Assembly: GCF_009014635.1 (NCBI RefSeq)
Contig: NZ_BKCF01000003.1
Coordinates: forward strand, 62,001-126,000
Direction: 5' to 3'
Source of the DNA: Patiriisocius marinistellae
GTDB lineage: Bacteria > Bacteroidota > Bacteroidia > Flavobacteriales > Flavobacteriaceae
Length of the DNA stretch: 64,000 bases
Under the pieces are notes generated by a model. It had not been told where the DNA came from. It made no database searches and worked only from the letters and a program-made list of their open reading frames with translations. Shown here piece after piece: positions 63,785 to 64,000 of the stretch (position 1 is the first letter of the stretch; every line of letters starts with the position of its first letter). The translations under genes and the position numbers were made by a program.

Positions 63785-64000
63785 ATGAAATTTGGAAACG
63801 TAGAAAACCCTGCCGAAATAGATTTTACATTACCCCAAGACCATCCAGATACTAAAAAGCATCTATCAAAATATTCTACTACAAATAAACCTAATTTATA
63901 TGTAGGTTGTGCCAAGTGGAATAGGGCAGACCTCAAAGGTTTTTATCCGCGAGGTACTAAAGATGAGCTTGCTTACTATAGTACGCAGTTTAATAGTATT
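63785..64000 (+). CDS. DUF72 family protein (C-terminus cut off)
   Basis: 72 codons to the right edge, still open. It starts MKFGNVENPAEIDFTLPQDH. The DUF72 hallmark LYVGCAKWNRADLKGFYPRG lies near residue 40, followed by ELAYYSTQFNSI. DUF72 proteins have a TIM-barrel fold with unknown activity and are about 250-300 residues long. An ATG preceded by a plausible -7 box supports this start. Confidence 0.85.
   Translation, partial: MKFGNVENPAEIDFTLPQDHPDTKKHLSKYSTTNKPNLYVGCAKWNRADLKGFYPRGTKDELAYYSTQFNSI

Overview
The window is about 33% GC by eye, is densely coded and belongs to a member of the Bacteroidota, most likely a marine Flavobacteriaceae. Supporting signs are TAnnTTTG-type -7 promoter boxes, lipoproteins whose mature N-terminus is Cys-Ser/Thr followed by a run of Asp (flavobacterial surface-export signal), a TonB receptor with a carboxypeptidase-like regulatory domain, OmpA proteins with calcium-type Asp repeats, few Shine-Dalgarno sequences, and several families typical of this group (DUF4159, DUF6146, DUF6787, a TamB-like giant protein). 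No genus can be named from sequence alone. No phage, IS element, CRISPR array or rRNA was seen.

Layout. 1-12.4 kb holds clpC (cut by the window edge), gyrA, a TPR protein, a thiolase/LRR-like lipoprotein/NlpC operon, a PgpH-type HD phosphodiesterase and three tRNAs (Ser-GCT, Pro-TGG, Arg-TCT). 12.6-19.1 kb holds a cytoplasmic histidine kinase and a sigma-54 response regulator. They are followed by a sigma-54 (-24/-12) promoter and a seven-gene colinear operon: a 59-aa four-cysteine protein, a 40-aa basic protein, glutamate dehydrogenase, a Rnk/GreA-like factor, two paralogous unknown proteins and a universal stress protein. This is the strongest candidate for a little-described system. 19.1-25.3 kb is a minus-strand run of RNA-modification and housekeeping genes (methyltransferase, AI-2E family permease, TrmH-type methyltransferase, DUF4159 protein, rsmE, tsaD), facing a TamB-like 1458-aa protein (25.4-29.8 kb).

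30-42.7 kb holds a minus-strand operon for a TonB receptor with a His-rich membrane peptide and a surface lipoprotein (probable metal uptake), a DUF937 protein, serC-serA, a LuxC-type acyl-CoA reductase divergent from a ferredoxin, and a sodium symporter / helix-hairpin-helix / OmpA set. 42.8-50.4 kb is a complete histidine operon hisGDCBHAF(IE), with bifunctional HisB and HisIE, preceded by a leader peptide with five His codons and an attenuator. 50.5-64 kb holds an S41 peptidase, a LytTR regulator, CorA, an AlkD-like protein, an abundant-type OmpA porin with a near-perfect flavobacterial promoter, an aldehyde dehydrogenase, a sortilin-like BNR-repeat protein, a LolA-like protein and the start of a DUF72 protein.

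The most striking signal not tied to one gene is a short DNA word, ATTTCCGAAG. Its 9-base core occurs 20 times by eye (11 on one strand, 9 on the other), where fewer than one is expected. It is read in four different amino-acid frames with locally rare codons, so selection seems to act on the DNA itself.
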